Shown here in pieces: positions 1 to 9,610 of a stretch of DNA of 51,447 nt; position 1 is the first letter of the stretch, and every line of letters begins with the position of its first letter. The stretch comes from Azospirillum isscasi. Its GTDB lineage: Bacteria; Pseudomonadota; Alphaproteobacteria; Azospirillales; Azospirillaceae. The notes beneath the pieces were generated by a model. That model was not told the origin of the DNA. It made no database searches and saw only the letters and a list, made by a program, of their open reading frames with translations. The translations under genes were made by a program, and so were the position numbers. The stretch spans positions 1-51,447 of the forward strand of contig NZ_JAUJFI010000019.1 of the NCBI RefSeq assembly GCF_030849505.1, in the 5' to 3' direction.

Positions 1-1
1 G

Positions 2-3000
2 GTAAGCGCGCTCCGCATGGCTTTGGATGAGCCTCACGCGGCGGTGTGCACCTTGCGGTTCTGCTCGCGGGTCTTCACCCTCGGCACGACCGGCGACATC
101 CGCGAGACCGCCGCGGACGCGCGGGTCGTCGGCTATGGCGTCAACATGCTGCCGCTGGCCGTCCGCCCCGCCGCCGGAAGCCCCTTCGGGGCGGAGCTGC
201 GCGCCACCCAGGCGGCGCTGGCCGGAGCGTTGGAGCACGCCCGCCTGCCCTTCGCGCGGCTCTACCACAACTTCTGGGCGGAGCATCCGCAGCACCGCGA
301 CCCCGCCCGCTACCCGCTGTTCGACATCGCGGTGACGGAGAATCCGCAGGGCGCACCGGCCACCGGCCCGCTGCGCTTCGTCCGCGCGGACCATGAAGGC
401 TTGGCCTACGAGCGGACCGGCCATTCGCCGGGCCAGGACATGGTGCTGATCCATGAAGGGCTGGCGGACGGCGGGCTGCTGCTGCAATGGCACGTCAACG
501 CCGCCCTCTATGCGAAGGACACGGCGGAGCGCTGGTTCGCGGCGCTGACCGGCTGGGCGCGTTGGCTGGGGGAGGATTCCGCCCGCGCCGACGCCCCGCC
601 GCCCGCCCTGCTTCCGGAAGAGGAAGCGACCCTCGCGGCGTGGGAGCACGGCCCGGCGGCGGAGCGTCCGGCGCTGCCCTTCCACGCGCTGTTCGAGCGG
701 CTGATCGACCGGCCCGGCACCGGCCAGGGCGGACGCCCGGCGGTCATCACCGCCGACCGCGTTCTGACCTACCGCGCGGTGGAGGCGGAGGCCAACGCCA
801 TCGCCCACGCCCTGCGGGAGCGCGGGGTGCGGCGCGGGACCGTGGTCGGCGTCCTGACGGGCCGCTCCGCCAACCTGCCCGCCGCCCTGCTGGGCCTGTG
901 GAAGGCGGGGGCCGTCCATCTGCCGCTGGCCGCCGACCTGCCCGCCGAACGGCTGGCCTTCATCGCCGGGGACGCCGGGGCGGCCCTGCTGCTGGTCCTG
1001 GACGGCACGGCGGTGCCGGAGGCGCTGTCCGCCCTGCCCGCTCTGCGCCCGGAGGAGCTGTCCGCGGATTTCCGCACAGCCCACGCCCACCGTCCGCCGG
1101 TGTCGGGCGGGCCGGAGGACACGGCCTACATCCTCTACACCTCCGGCTCGACCGGCCAGCCCAAGGGCACGCCGGTCAGCCACGGCGCCTATGTGAACAT
1201 GGTGCTGGGCGCCGTCGAGACTTTCGGCCTGACCGCCGGGGACCGGACGCTGATGTTCGCCTCGCCGTCCTTCGACGTGTCGCTGTCGGACATCGGCGTG
1301 CCGCTGGCCGCCGGGGCGGCGCTCTGCGCCGTGCCCTACGAGGTGCTGAGCGCCCCGTCCCGCCTGATCGCCTTCCTGACGGAACAGCGGGTGACCGTCG
1401 CCGACCTGACCCCGACCTACCTGCGCCTGTTCGCCGGGGCGGAGCTGCCGACCCTGCGCATCCTGGTGACGGGGGGCGAGGCGCCGCTGGCGGCGGACGT
1501 GCGGGCCTATGCCGGGCGGCTAAGCTACTACAACGCCTACGGCCCGACCGAGAACACCATCACCAGCGCCATGGGCCTGCTGAGCGCGGAGGACCGCGGC
1601 TTCCTGTCCGTCGGGCGCCCGCTGCCCAACACGTCGGTCCACATCCGCGACGCGGCGGGCCAGCCGGTGCCGCCGGGGGCGGTGGGGGAGATCTGGCTGG
1701 GCGGCGCCAACCTCGCCCGCGGCTATCTGAACCGTCCGGAGCAGGAGGCGGCGGCCTTCGTCGGCACGGGGGCCGGGCGGCTCTACCGCTCCGGCGACCT
1801 CGGGCGCTGGCGCGCCGCGGGTGAGCTGGAGGTGCTGGGCCGCATCGACGATCAGGTGAAACTGAACGGCATCCGCATCGAGCTTGGCGAGATCGAACAG
1901 GCGCTGGCTTGCCATCCGGACGTGGCGCAGGCGGTGGCCCTGGTGCAGGGCAAGGCCGGTACGGCGCAGAGCCTGTGGGCCTTCGTCCGCCCCGTGCCCG
2001 GCCAGCCGGCCCCGGCGGAGGAGTCCTGGCGCGGCTGGCTGGCCGGACGGTTGCCCGCGGTGACGATCCCGGCGGGGGTGATCGCGGTGGAGACGGTGCC
2101 CGTCACCCCATCGGGCAAGGTGGACCGGGCGTCGCTGCAAGCGCTGATCGCCGGCCACGCCCCGCAGGGCGCGCAGGTGCCGCCGCAAGGCCGCCTTGAG
2201 GAAGCCGCCGCCCGCGTCTGGGCCGCGCAGTTGGGCCGCGGCCCGGTCTGGCGCGACGACAATTTCTTCGCGCTCGGCGGGCACAGCCTGCTCGCCATCG
2301 CCGTCGCCCACGCGCTGGAGAAGGAGCTGGGACGCCCCGTCTCCGCCCGCGACCTGTTCACCGAACCGACCCTGCGCGGCTTCGCCGCCCGCCTCGCCGC
2401 CGCGGCACCGGCGGATGTCTCGCCCCAGGGCGAATCCGACCGCGCGACGGAGGGCCAGCGGGAGTTCTGGGTGGCCGAGCAGGCCGGGCTGGACACCCGC
2501 GGCTTCAACATTCCCCTGACCGTGGCGGTGGAGGGGGATTGCCCCGCCGACGAGCGCTGGCGGAGCGCCTGGGCCGCCCTGGCCGACCGTCACGAGGCGC
2601 TGCGCACCGGCTTCCGGGAGGACGAGGGCGGTACGCTCCGCCGGGTCGTCCACTCCGCGGCCTCCCATTCCACGGCTACCGGGCTGGAGCTGGAAACGGC
2701 CCCCCACCGCGCCGCCGCGCTGGAGCACATCCGGGCGCGCCAGACGGAGCCCTTCGCCATGGCCGCCCCGCCGCTGTGGCGGGCCGGGCTGGTCCGGGTG
2801 GCGGACGGCAGTGGCGACCTGTTTTGGCTGACCCTGCACCATTCCATCGGCGACGGCCTGTCCCTCGCCTTGCTGGCCGAGGATCTCGCTCTCCTTCTGC
2901 ACGGCGGGGCACCGGGTGCCCCCGCCCCCGGCTTCGGACGCTCCGCCGCGCGGGAGGGGGCCTATCTGGCCGGCGAGGCCGCCCGGGAGGATGCGGAGCA

Positions 3001-6000
3001 TTGGCAGCGCCTGCTCGCCGGAATCGACCCCGCCGCCTTCGAGGAATGGCCGCTCGACCTTCCCCGTCCGCCCGTGCGCAGCGCGGAAGCGGCCAAGGGG
3101 AGCCATTGCCACCGCGTCCGCCTCGCCCCGGACGTGGCGGAGGCGTTGCGCGCCGTCGCGCGGCGCCACGGCGCCAGCCTGCACGCCCTGATGATGACCC
3201 TGATGGCGCGGGAGGTGCGCCGCCGCACGGGCCGGGCGGAGTTCCTGATGGGCACCGCCGCCTCCACCCGCGAGACGGCGGAGGAGGCGGGCGTCGTCGG
3301 CTATTACGTCAACATGCTGCCGGTGCCCTTCCGCCTGAGTCTGGCCGATCCGCTGGAACAGGCGGTCAAGGCCACCCAGGGCCGTCTGGCCGAGGCGCTG
3401 CGCCATGGCCGCCACCCCTTCGCCCGCATCTACCAGGAGTTCCGCCGCGGCCAGCCGCAGGCGCACCATCCGGCCCGCTACCCGCTGTTCGATCTGGCGG
3501 TGACGGAGAATCCGGTTTTGTCCGGCCCACAAGCGGACGGCTTGCGCTTCGCGGGGATCGACGCCATCGACGGCGAGGGCATCCGCTACGAACTGCGCCA
3601 CAGCGCCCCCGCCCAGGACATCGTTCTGGTCCACGAGGGGCAGGCGGACGGCGGGCTGGTCCTCCAGCTCTACGCCAACGCCGCCCTCTACGAGCGGGAG
3701 ACCGCCCGCGCCTGGGCCGCGGCGCTGGCCGGCTGGGCGCGCCTGCTGGCCGATCCGGCACGGGGGCCGGGCGAACCGCTGCCCGCCCTTCTGCCGGACG
3801 AGGAAACACAGCTCGCGGCGTGGGAGCACGGCCCGGCGATGCGGCACCCCGTCCCCTGCATCCACCACCAGTTCGCGAAACTGGCGTGCTCGCAGCCGGA
3901 CCGCCCGGCCCTCGTCACCGACGAGGGGGAAACCAGCTATGCCGCGATGAACGCCCGCGCCAACGCGCTGGCCCACGCCCTGTTGGCCCACGGCGTCGGG
4001 CGCGGTGAGCCGGTTGGCGTCCTGACGGAACGCTCGCCCGCCCTGCCCGAAGCGGTGCTGGCGATCTGGAAGGCCGGCGCCGCCTACCTGCCGCTGACCC
4101 GCGACCTGCCGGCGGACCGGCTGGCCTTCATCGCCCGCGACGCCGGTATCCGCGTCGTGGTGGCGCTGGACGGCCACGCCCTGCCCGGCGCGCTGGAACA
4201 GGCCGGTCACGCCGTCCTGCGCCCGGAATCCCTGACCGACGATTTCCGCACCGTTCATTCCCATGAACCGGAGGCCGGAGAGCGCAGCGCGCCCGGCGAT
4301 CTCGCCTACATCATCCACACCTCCGGCTCCACCGGACAGCCGAAGGGGGTGATGCTGCATCATGGCGGCACGCTGAACCTCGCCCTGTCGATGGCGCGGA
4401 TGATGGGTGTCCAGCCGGACGAGCGGACGCTCCTCAGCTCCTCCCCCTCCTTCGACGCCTGGATTTCCGACACCGTGATGACCTGGGCGACGGGCGGCGC
4501 CGTCGTTCCCATCCGCCGCGCGGAGATGGACGACACCGCCGGGCTGCGCGCCAGGATGGAACGGCTGGGCGTCACCTCGGCCACCCTGCCGCCCTCCTAC
4601 CTGCGGCTGTTCGAGCAGGCGGACTTCCCGACCCTGCGCATTCTGATGACGGTCGGCGAGCCGCCCAACGCCGCCGACGTCCTGCATTACGCGGCCCGGC
4701 TGCGCTACATCAACGGCTACGGCCCGACCGAGAACACCGCCGCGGCCAGCATCGGGATTCTGGCGCCGGACTCGCCGCGGATGACCGCCGGGCGCCCCCT
4801 GCCCAACACCGCCATCCACATCCTGGACGAGGACGGGGAGCCGGTGCCCCCCGGCAGCGTCGGCCATGTCTGGCTGAGCGGCATGGGGCTGGCCATCGGC
4901 TATCTGAACCGGCCCGACCTGACCGCCGCCGCCTTCGTGGAGACGCCGAAGGGCCGCCGCTACCGCACCGGCGACCTGGGGCGCTGGCTGCCGGACGGGG
5001 AGCTTCTGGTCCTCGGACGGTCGGACAGCCAGGTGAAGCTGCGCGGCCAGCGCGTGGAGCTGGGCGAGATCGAACACCGGCTGGAAGCCCACCCCGGCGT
5101 CCAGCAGGCGGTGGCCCTGGTGGACACCCCGCCGGGCGGCGCGCAGACCCTGTGGGCCTTCGTCAGCCTCGCCCCCGATGCCGCGGAACCGGCGCAAGCC
5201 GCCTGGGCCGCCCATGTGGCGGCAGCGCTTCCCGCCTACATGGTGCCGGCGGCGGTGATCCGGGTGCCCGCGATCCCGGTGACGGTGGCCGGCAAGGTGG
5301 ACCGCAGGGCGCTGCTGCAGGCGCTGGCCGACCACACCGCCGCCGCCCCGTCCGATGGTGGCGGGGCCGCGTCCGGCGCCTGCACCCCGCCGCGCAACGC
5401 GGTGGAGCAGCGGGTGGCCGACCTGTGGGCGGAACAGCTCCAGCGGCCCGTTCCGGGGCGCGAAGCCGGCTTCTTCGAGCTGGGCGGCGACAGCCTGCGG
5501 GCCATCGCCGTGGTCAACCGGCTGCGGCGGGAGTTCGCCTGCAAGATCAACGACCTCTACGAAGCGCCGGTGCTTGCCGACTTCGCGCTGCGCCTGCGCC
5601 CCCAGCCGGACCATCTGCACCGCGTGATCGCCGCCGTCCGCACCCACTGGCAGGATTATCAGGCGGACCTGCCCGCCTTCGACGCCGCCCGCAACCGGGC
5701 GCTGGCCGAACAGCAGCGGGCTTACGAGGCGCGCAACGCCCGCTACGCGGCCTTCGACGGGGTGGAGCGGCGGGACTACGGCGACGTGCTGCTGACCGGG
5801 GCCACCGGCTATCTCGGCGCCTATCTGCTGCGGGAGCTTCTGTCCGATCCGGAGCGCCGCGTGACCGCGCTGGTCCGCGGGGGCGACGACAATGCGGCCC
5901 GCGCCCGGCTGGGCCGCGTGCTCGCCGGTTATTTCGGGGTGGAGAAGGGGGCCGCGCTGACCGCCGACCCGCGCCTGTCCGTCCGGGCGGGCGACCTGCG

Positions 6001-6901
6001 CCGCGACGGGCTGGGCCTCGCCCCGGCGGTGCACGGCGCACTGGCCGACGGGGTGCGGGCGGTCTTCCACTGCGCCGCCAACGTCAACCACTTCGGCCAC
6101 TACGCGGAATTCCACGCCGACAATGTGGAGGCGACGCGCCGCCTTCTCGACCTCGCCGCGCGGCGGCGGAGCGACCCGGCGGACTTCCACCTGATCTCCA
6201 CCCTGTCGGTCACCGGCAAGGCGCCGGAGGAGGGCTTCCAGCTCGTCACCGAATACGACGCGGTGCCGGAACGGCTGGACGAGAACTACTATGTCCGCAG
6301 CAAGCAGGAGGCGGAGCGGCTGGTCACGGCGGCGCGCGGCGACCTGCGCAACGCCAGCATCCACCGCGTCGGCAACGTCGTCTTCGCGGCGGAGGGCGGG
6401 CCGTTGCAATTGAACCTGCGGGACAACGCCTTCTTCCGGCAGTTGGCGGCCTTCGTCCGGCTGGGGGTGGTGCCCGACGATTCGCACGTCTGGCTGTGCC
6501 ATGTCGACCTCGTGGCCCGCGCCGTGGCGCTGCTGGCGGGCGCCGCCGGCCTCGCCAACGAGACGCACCATGTGGAGAACCACCGCCGCGACACGCTGGC
6601 CGACTTCGTCACCTCCGCGCGGGGCATGGAAGGCGCGGTGCGGGCGGTCGGCTTCCCCACCCTGCTCGACCGGCTGGAACGCGCCATCGGCGAACCGGAG
6701 ATGGACGGCGCCCTGGCCCAGACCATGGAGGGCTTCGGCCTCTACGGCGGGCGCTCCCCCCAGGCGCGCGGGCGGCGGCAGGAACTGACCTCCGAGCGGA
6801 CGCAAGCACTGCTGGGCCGCATGGGCTTCGGCTGGCCGCCGGTTCCCCGCGCCGGGCAGGCCGACATGCTGCGCGCCGCCGCGGATCTCTTCACCCGATG
6901 A
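2..6901 (+). CDS. Nonribosomal peptide synthetase, C(partial)-A-T-C-A-T-reductase, 5' partial
   Basis: Multimodular NRPS that builds a peptide on carrier domains and releases it reductively. The frame is open to the left edge; the first ATG is at 17, but the protein begins inside a condensation domain, so the true start probably lies upstream. Counting from 17: end of a C domain (about 25-205), A1 (225-710, with TSGSTGQPKG), T1 (S757 in GGHSL), complete C2 (810-1235, HHSIGDG at 941-947), A2 (1275-1765), T2 (S1826 in GGDSL) and a terminal NAD(P)H thioester reductase (1915-2294). The reductase shows GATGYLG at 1928-1934 and Y2092-x3-K2096. There is no epimerase or thioesterase domain, so release as an aldehyde or alcohol is expected from the family. 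The stop overlaps the next ATG (ATGA), which indicates translational coupling to the oxygenase. The substrates are unknown. Confidence 0.93.
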   Translation, partial: VSALRMALDEPHAAVCTLRFCSRVFTLGTTGDIRETAADARVVGYGVNMLPLAVRPAAGSPFGAELRATQAALAGALEHARLPFARLYHNFWAEHPQHRDPARYPLFDIAVTENPQGAPATGPLRFVRADHEGLAYERTGHSPGQDMVLIHEGLADGGLLLQWHVNAALYAKDTAERWFAALTGWARWLGEDSARADAPPPALLPEEEATLAAWEHGPAAERPALPFHALFERLIDRPGTGQGGRPAVITADRVLTYRAVEAEANAIAHALRERGVRRGTVVGVLTGRSANLPAALLGLWKAGAVHLPLAADLPAERLAFIAGDAGAALLLVLDGTAVPEALSALPALRPEELSADFRTAHAHRPPVSGGPEDTAYILYTSGSTGQPKGTPVSHGAYVNMVLGAVETFGLTAGDRTLMFASPSFDVSLSDIGVPLAAGAALCAVPYEVLSAPSRLIAFLTEQRVTVADLTPTYLRLFAGAELPTLRILVTGGEAPLAADVRAYAGRLSYYNAYGPTENTITSAMGLLSAEDRGFLSVGRPLPNTSVHIRDAAGQPVPPGAVGEIWLGGANLARGYLNRPEQEAAAFVGTGAGRLYRSGDLGRWRAAGELEVLGRIDDQVKLNGIRIELGEIEQALACHPDVAQAVALVQGKAGTAQSLWAFVRPVPGQPAPAEESWRGWLAGRLPAVTIPAGVIAVETVPVTPSGKVDRASLQALIAGHAPQGAQVPPQGRLEEAAARVWAAQLGRGPVWRDDNFFALGGHSLLAIAVAHALEKELGRPVSARDLFTEPTLRGFAARLAAAAPADVSPQGESDRATEGQREFWVAEQAGLDTRGFNIPLTVAVEGDCPADERWRSAWAALADRHEALRTGFREDEGGTLRRVVHSAASHSTATGLELETAPHRAAALEHIRARQTEPFAMAAPPLWRAGLVRVADGSGDLFWLTLHHSIGDGLSLALLAEDLALLLHGGAPGAPAPGFGRSAAREGAYLAGEAAREDAEHWQRLLAGIDPAAFEEWPLDLPRPPVRSAEAAKGSHCHRVRLAPDVAEALRAVARRHGASLHALMMTLMAREVRRRTGRAEFLMGTAASTRETAEEAGVVGYYVNMLPVPFRLSLADPLEQAVKATQGRLAEALRHGRHPFARIYQEFRRGQPQAHHPARYPLFDLAVTENPVLSGPQADGLRFAGIDAIDGEGIRYELRHSAPAQDIVLVHEGQADGGLVLQLYANAALYERETARAWAAALAGWARLLADPARGPGEPLPALLPDEETQLAAWEHGPAMRHPVPCIHHQFAKLACSQPDRPALVTDEGETSYAAMNARANALAHALLAHGVGRGEPVGVLTERSPALPEAVLAIWKAGAAYLPLTRDLPADRLAFIARDAGIRVVVALDGHALPGALEQAGHAVLRPESLTDDFRTVHSHEPEAGERSAPGDLAYIIHTSGSTGQPKGVMLHHGGTLNLALSMARMMGVQPDERTLLSSSPSFDAWISDTVMTWATGGAVVPIRRAEMDDTAGLRARMERLGVTSATLPPSYLRLFEQADFPTLRILMTVGEPPNAADVLHYAARLRYINGYGPTENTAAASIGILAPDSPRMTAGRPLPNTAIHILDEDGEPVPPGSVGHVWLSGMGLAIGYLNRPDLTAAAFVETPKGRRYRTGDLGRWLPDGELLVLGRSDSQVKLRGQRVELGEIEHRLEAHPGVQQAVALVDTPPGGAQTLWAFVSLAPDAAEPAQAAWAAHVAAALPAYMVPAAVIRVPAIPVTVAGKVDRRALLQALADHTAAAPSDGGGAASGACTPPRNAVEQRVADLWAEQLQRPVPGREAGFFELGGDSLRAIAVVNRLRREFACKINDLYEAPVLADFALRLRPQPDHLHRVIAAVRTHWQDYQADLPAFDAARNRALAEQQRAYEARNARYAAFDGVERRDYGDVLLTGATGYLGAYLLRELLSDPERRVTALVRGGDDNAARARLGRVLAGYFGVEKGAALTADPRLSVRAGDLRRDGLGLAPAVHGALADGVRAVFHCAANVNHFGHYAEFHADNVEATRRLLDLAARRRSDPADFHLISTLSVTGKAPEEGFQLVTEYDAVPERLDENYYVRSKQEAERLVTAARGDLRNASIHRVGNVVFAAEGGPLQLNLRDNAFFRQLAAFVRLGVVPDDSHVWLCHVDLVARAVALLAGAAGLANETHHVENHRRDTLADFVTSARGMEGAVRAVGFPTLLDRLERAIGEPEMDGALAQTMEGFGLYGGRSPQARGRRQELTSERTQALLGRMGFGWPPVPRAGQADMLRAAADLFTR

Positions 6902-7935
6902 ACGCCTTTGGAGCCACCATGCTGAACCACGTCCGAGACCTGGGCTTCCGCGCCGGGGAATTCACCCTGGACCCGCTGTCCGACGCGGAGACGGGGCGCA
7001 TCCTGGACGTTCTGGCCGCCCGCCACGGGGCGGCGGCGGACGCCGCCTCCCTCGTCCCGGACGGGCGTGAGGCCGACCTGCGCGGGGAACTGGCGGAGGC
7101 CGCCCCCGGCCTGTCCGCCCTGGCCGCGGCGATCCGCGAGCGGCTGGAGACCAGCCACAGCGGCGTGCTGATCCGCCGCGCCCATCTCGGCCACCGTGAC
7201 CTCGACACCCGGCGCCGCCTGCTCTACGCGCTTGCGGTCGGCATGGGCGCGCCGACCGCGACGGACCGGATCGACCGCAAGGTGGTGTGGGATATCAAGG
7301 TCCGGCCCGAAATGGTCCGCACCGGCAGCGCCTCCACCTTCTCCGAGCACGCCGACGAGGCCGACTTCCACACCGACACCCAGTATTTCCCGGCCCCCGA
7401 ACGCTACATGCTGCTCTATTTCGCCAAGGCGGCGGCCTGCGGCGGCGGGCGGTCCAGCCTGCGCGACGCGCGTTGCGTCCGCGAGGCGCTGTCCGCCAGC
7501 GAGGAGGGGCGCTGGGCGCTCGACCTGCTGTCGCGGCAAGCCCTGCCCTTCCGCATCCCGGCCACCTTCACCCACACCGGATCGCGCGACGCCGTGGAGG
7601 TCACCTTCGCCACCGTCTTCGGCGAACGGCCCAGCATCCGCTTCCGCACCGACACGCTGCGCCGCGGGCTGGCCGCCTGTCCCGGGCACGACACGCCGGA
7701 GGTTCGCCGCGCGCTTGCCATTCTTCAGGCGGAGTTGGACAATCCGGCCCGGCGGCTGGAGACCTTCATGGAGTCCGATTCCCTGTTGGCGATCAACAAC
7801 CACGAGGCGCTTCATGGACGCGGCGCCTTCGCCGACCCGGAACGCCACGCGCTGCGCATCCGCATCGACGACGGCGCCCCGCAGGATTCCGCACGCCCGT
7901 TTGTCCATTCGCAACAGGAAGCGACCATCCAATGA
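6898..7935 (+). CDS. TauD/clavaminate-synthase-like Fe(II)/2-oxoglutarate-dependent oxygenase
   Basis: 345 aa. Cytoplasmic non-haem iron dioxygenase, probably hydroxylating an amino acid that is free or bound to the neighbouring NRPS (inferred from context). The iron facial triad is visible as H158-x-D160 (FHTD) and a distal histidine in the HGRGAF motif (H306), followed by the arginine-rich strand RHALRIRI expected to bind 2-oxoglutarate. This distal motif is typical of the clavaminate synthase and asparagine-oxygenase branch that works in NRPS pathways. The ATG overlaps the NRPS stop by four bases; an alternative internal ATG lies at 6919. The ABC exporter gene starts 26 bp downstream. The hydroxylated residue cannot be told from sequence. 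Confidence 0.88.
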   Translation: MNAFGATMLNHVRDLGFRAGEFTLDPLSDAETGRILDVLAARHGAAADAASLVPDGREADLRGELAEAAPGLSALAAAIRERLETSHSGVLIRRAHLGHRDLDTRRRLLYALAVGMGAPTATDRIDRKVVWDIKVRPEMVRTGSASTFSEHADEADFHTDTQYFPAPERYMLLYFAKAAACGGGRSSLRDARCVREALSASEEGRWALDLLSRQALPFRIPATFTHTGSRDAVEVTFATVFGERPSIRFRTDTLRRGLAACPGHDTPEVRRALAILQAELDNPARRLETFMESDSLLAINNHEALHGRGAFADPERHALRIRIDDGAPQDSARPFVHSQQEATIQ

Positions 7936-7960
7936 CGGTTCCGCCGCGCCGGGGCGCGCG

Positions 7961-9610
7961 ATGAATCTCCTCCGCCTGCTGGGACGGCTGGGACCGGCGC
8001 CGCTGCGCCGGCTGGTCCTCTACGCCCTGGGGTCGGCGCTCTCCTCCACGCTGGTGCTCGCCCTGGTCAACCGCGGGGCGGAGGAGATCGCCGCGGAGAA
8101 GGCCGACTTCGTCAACGTGCCGCTCGCCGCCGCCTTCGTCGCCAGCGTGATCGTCTATATGCTGCTGGAAGGCCGCATGATCGCCCACCTGTCGGCGGAC
8201 GTGGAGGAGGTGGTGGACACGCTGCGCATGCGGCTGCTCGACCAGATCCGCCGCGCGGACCTGTGGAAGCTGGAACGCTTCGGCCAGACCCCGCTGTTCG
8301 AAAGCGTGACGCAGAACAGCCAGCTCATCTCCCAGAACTCGCAGTTCCTGGCGCAGACGGTGCGGGCGATCCTGCTGACCGGGACGATCCTGCTCTACAT
8401 CGCCACCGTCTCGCCGGTCGCCTTCCTGCTGATCGGCGCGCTTCTGGGCGTCGGGACGTGGTTCTACATCCGGCTGGGCCGCGCGCTGGAGGAACGCCAG
8501 CGCGCCATGATGGCGGAGGAGGCCACCCTGTTCGAAGGCGTGTCGGACCTGTTCGACGGCTTCAAGGAACAGCGGCTGAACAGCGCCCGCAGCCACGACC
8601 TGAACGCCAGCTTCGGCACCGTGTCCGACCGCACCACCGTGGCCCGCGGCGAGGTGCATCTGCACACCTGGCAGCAGTTCGTGTTCGGCGAATGCGCCTT
8701 CAACCTGATGCTGGGCGTGGTCGTCTTCGTCGTTCCGACCTACTCCAGCGCCATTTCGGCGGAGTTGGTGAAGATCACCGCCGCCATCTTCTTCATGTCG
8801 GCCCCGGTCTTCGGGCTGATGCAGGCGCTGGCGGTGATGAGCGCCGCCGAGGCCGCCGCCGGGCGCATGATGGCGCTGGAAGGCCGGCTCGCCGAACTGG
8901 CCGAGGCGGGAAGCGACGGCCCCGCCCTTCCGGTGCCCGTCAACTTCGCCGAGGTGAGGCTGGAGGGGGTGGAGTTCGCCTTCCCCGCCCCGCCGGGCGA
9001 GCCGCCCTTCGCGGTCGGCCCCTTCGACCTGACCATCCGGCGCGGCGAGGTGATCTTCATCACCGGCGGCAACGGGTCCGGCAAATCGACCTTCATCAAG
9101 CTGCTGACCGGCCTCTACCACCCGCTGCGCGGGCGGCTGACGGTGGACGGCGTGCCGGTCGGGCCGCAGCGCGTCGCCGCCTACCGCGAACTGATGGCGA
9201 CCGTCTTCGCCGACTTCCACCTGTTCGCCCGCCTCTACGGCCAGGACCGCATCAACCTTCTGGAAGCCGCCGACCTGATGCGCTGGATGGACATGGAAAA
9301 GGTCACCGCGCTGGAGGGCGACCGCTTCGGGCGCCGCGACCTGTCCGCCGGGCAGCGCAAGCGGCTGGGCCTCGTCGCCGCGATCCTGGAGAAGGCGCCG
9401 ATCCTGATCCTGGACGAATGGGCCGCCGACCAGGACCCGCATTTCCGCTTCAAGTTCTACCGGGAGGTCGTGCCGGAGCTGAAGCGGCGCGGCCTGACCA
9501 TCGTGGCGGTGACCCACGACGACCATTACTTCGACGTCGCCGACCGCCGCCTGCACATGGAGGAAGGCCGCCTGACCGAACTGGCCGTCGCGGCGGAGGG
9601 CGTGGCATGA
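7961..9610 (+). CDS. Cyclic-peptide-type export ABC transporter, permease-ATPase half (first)
   Basis: 549 aa. Inner-membrane half transporter with an N-terminal transmembrane domain (hydrophobic segments within about 15-300) fused to an ATPase domain. Walker A GGNGSGKS is at 369-376, the signature is LSAGQRKRL, Walker B reads LILDEWAADQDP, and the H-loop is VTHDD. The DEWAADQDPHFR stretch is characteristic of the SyrD/PvdE family that moves peptide siderophores or lipopeptides to the periplasm. The ATG at 7961 is the first in-frame start after the oxygenase stop. The gene ends in an ATGA overlap with a second, related half transporter, so the two may form a heterodimer. It probably exports the NRPS product. 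Confidence 0.9.
   Translation: MNLLRLLGRLGPAPLRRLVLYALGSALSSTLVLALVNRGAEEIAAEKADFVNVPLAAAFVASVIVYMLLEGRMIAHLSADVEEVVDTLRMRLLDQIRRADLWKLERFGQTPLFESVTQNSQLISQNSQFLAQTVRAILLTGTILLYIATVSPVAFLLIGALLGVGTWFYIRLGRALEERQRAMMAEEATLFEGVSDLFDGFKEQRLNSARSHDLNASFGTVSDRTTVARGEVHLHTWQQFVFGECAFNLMLGVVVFVVPTYSSAISAELVKITAAIFFMSAPVFGLMQALAVMSAAEAAAGRMMALEGRLAELAEAGSDGPALPVPVNFAEVRLEGVEFAFPAPPGEPPFAVGPFDLTIRRGEVIFITGGNGSGKSTFIKLLTGLYHPLRGRLTVDGVPVGPQRVAAYRELMATVFADFHLFARLYGQDRINLLEAADLMRWMDMEKVTALEGDRFGRRDLSAGQRKRLGLVAAILEKAPILILDEWAADQDPHFRFKFYREVVPELKRRGLTIVAVTHDDHYFDVADRRLHMEEGRLTELAVAAEGVA

Noticed and set aside
1520..6805. A 1761-codon open frame on the minus strand opposite the NRPS
   Set aside because: It is a high-GC antisense shadow: composition is Gly/Arg/Gln/His-rich without any domain, while the plus strand shows intact NRPS motifs throughout.
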